From NCBI GenBank assembly GCA_900316835.1, contig ONEL01000005.1, positions 62,001-126,000 of the forward strand: a DNA stretch of 64,000 bases, in the 5' to 3' direction. The notes beneath the pieces were generated by a model. The model was not told the DNA's origin. It did no database searches and was given only the letters and a program-made list of their open reading frames with translations. The position numbers and the translations under genes were made by a program. This document shows, one piece after another, positions 63,538 through 64,000 of the stretch (positions are counted from its first letter, which is position 1; the number at the start of each line of letters is the position of its first letter). The DNA is from an uncultured Prevotellaceae bacterium. Its GTDB lineage: Bacteria; Bacteroidota; Bacteroidia; Bacteroidales; Muribaculaceae.

Positions 63538-64000
63538 ATGAAAAAAGTATTTGCATTATTTGCTTTAATGGTTGCCGTGGTAGCCATTACATCGTGCTCG
63601 GGTGGTCCTAAGGTTCAGGGTACACCCATTGAGAAGACCCACTTCACCATCATCCAACCCGATGGATGGGAAGTAGTGACTAATGATGACGCCAATGTCG
63701 AAATCAAGCATGAAGGTGAGAAATTCACTCATTTCATCACCATTAAGGAGGACACCGAGGCTTTCGACAAGGCTATGGAATATTACTTGAGTCCTGATGG
63801 CGGTTACAAGCAGGTAGAGGAAATTCAGGTTGAGGGTGGTAAATTGAACGTCTTGAATAAAGATGGCCGCAACTCTTACTGGATCATCGCTCCTCAAGGT
63901 GCAAAAACCGATGCCACTGTGAAGATTACAGTGAGCACTAACGAAATCAAAGGTGATCCCTTCGCCAATGAAGAGGTGAAAGCGATTCTTGAGAGTATCG
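63538..64000 (+). CDS. Lipoprotein, partial at the window end
   Basis: A gene cut by the window edge; 154 codons are visible with no stop. It starts MKKVFALFALMVAVVAITSC, a clear lipoprotein signal with lipobox ITSC. The mature part begins with FTIIQPDGWEVVTNDDANVE and alternates strands and short helices, like small PsbP/Mog1-type periplasmic folds, which is only an impression. It lies 72 bp after the third barrel gene. Function unknown. Confidence 0.8.
   Translation, partial: MKKVFALFALMVAVVAITSCSGGPKVQGTPIEKTHFTIIQPDGWEVVTNDDANVEIKHEGEKFTHFITIKEDTEAFDKAMEYYLSPDGGYKQVEEIQVEGGKLNVLNKDGRNSYWIIAPQGAKTDATVKITVSTNEIKGDPFANEEVKAILESI

Overview
The window looks like chromosomal DNA of a Bacteroidales bacterium, most likely of the Muribaculaceae/Prevotellaceae side of the order (inference, no search run). 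The signs are: Bacteroidetes-type promoters (TTTG, about 19-22 bp, TAnnTTTG) in front of many genes and almost no Shine-Dalgarno sequences; a NuoCD fusion and a complex I locus with no nuoE, nuoF or nuoG; an F-type ATP synthase in the order D-C-B-E-F-H-A-G; many small outer-membrane beta-barrels, SusC-less; secreted proteins with C-terminal YDLMGRK/GIYI-type tails; and a BspA-like leucine-rich repeat protein.

Layout. 1-5.9 kb: mreB, an alanine/glycine:cation symporter with a lipoprotein, a HAD phosphatase and a secreted jelly-roll protein. 6-8.9 kb: a small AT-rich, scarred accessory patch with a palindrome that resembles insertion-sequence ends, a PD-(D/E)XK-like small protein, an inverted-repeat element, two copies of a truncated phage-type gene start and a leucine-rich repeat cassette. 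8.9-16.3 kb: glycosyltransferases flanking an unknown three-gene module (851-residue exported protein, double GYF-domain protein, membrane protein with a proline-rich tail). 16.3-20 kb: an operon with a redox-dead TlpA-like lipoprotein, a PIG-L deacetylase, an ATP-grasp-like protein and a PLP decarboxylase, probably a small biosynthetic or surface-modification pathway. 20-30 kb: outer-membrane barrels, a His-rich COG0523 GTPase, a fucose-isomerase-like protein, ApbE, a 990-residue secreted protein, a pseudouridine synthase and an M23 peptidase.

30.6-48.2 kb is the energy core. A long leader with a terminator-like hairpin precedes nuoA-B-CD-H, then the whole ATP synthase operon atpD-C-B-E-F-H-A-G, then nuoI-J-K-L-M-N, all on one strand. 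The proton pump and the enzyme that spends the proton gradient are thus interleaved in one transcription unit or two. After it come secA, radC (opposite), a glycosyltransferase, pgeF, a secreted endonuclease I, efp, rpmH, a dockerin-tailed amidase with a TolB-like partner, and three tandem paralogous outer-membrane barrels each with its own promoter. The window ends inside a lipoprotein gene.

No tRNA, rRNA, CRISPR array or intact transposase was seen. The best candidates for undescribed biology are the nested nuo/atp locus with its leader, the decarboxylase/ATP-grasp/deacetylase operon, and the GYF-centred three-gene module.
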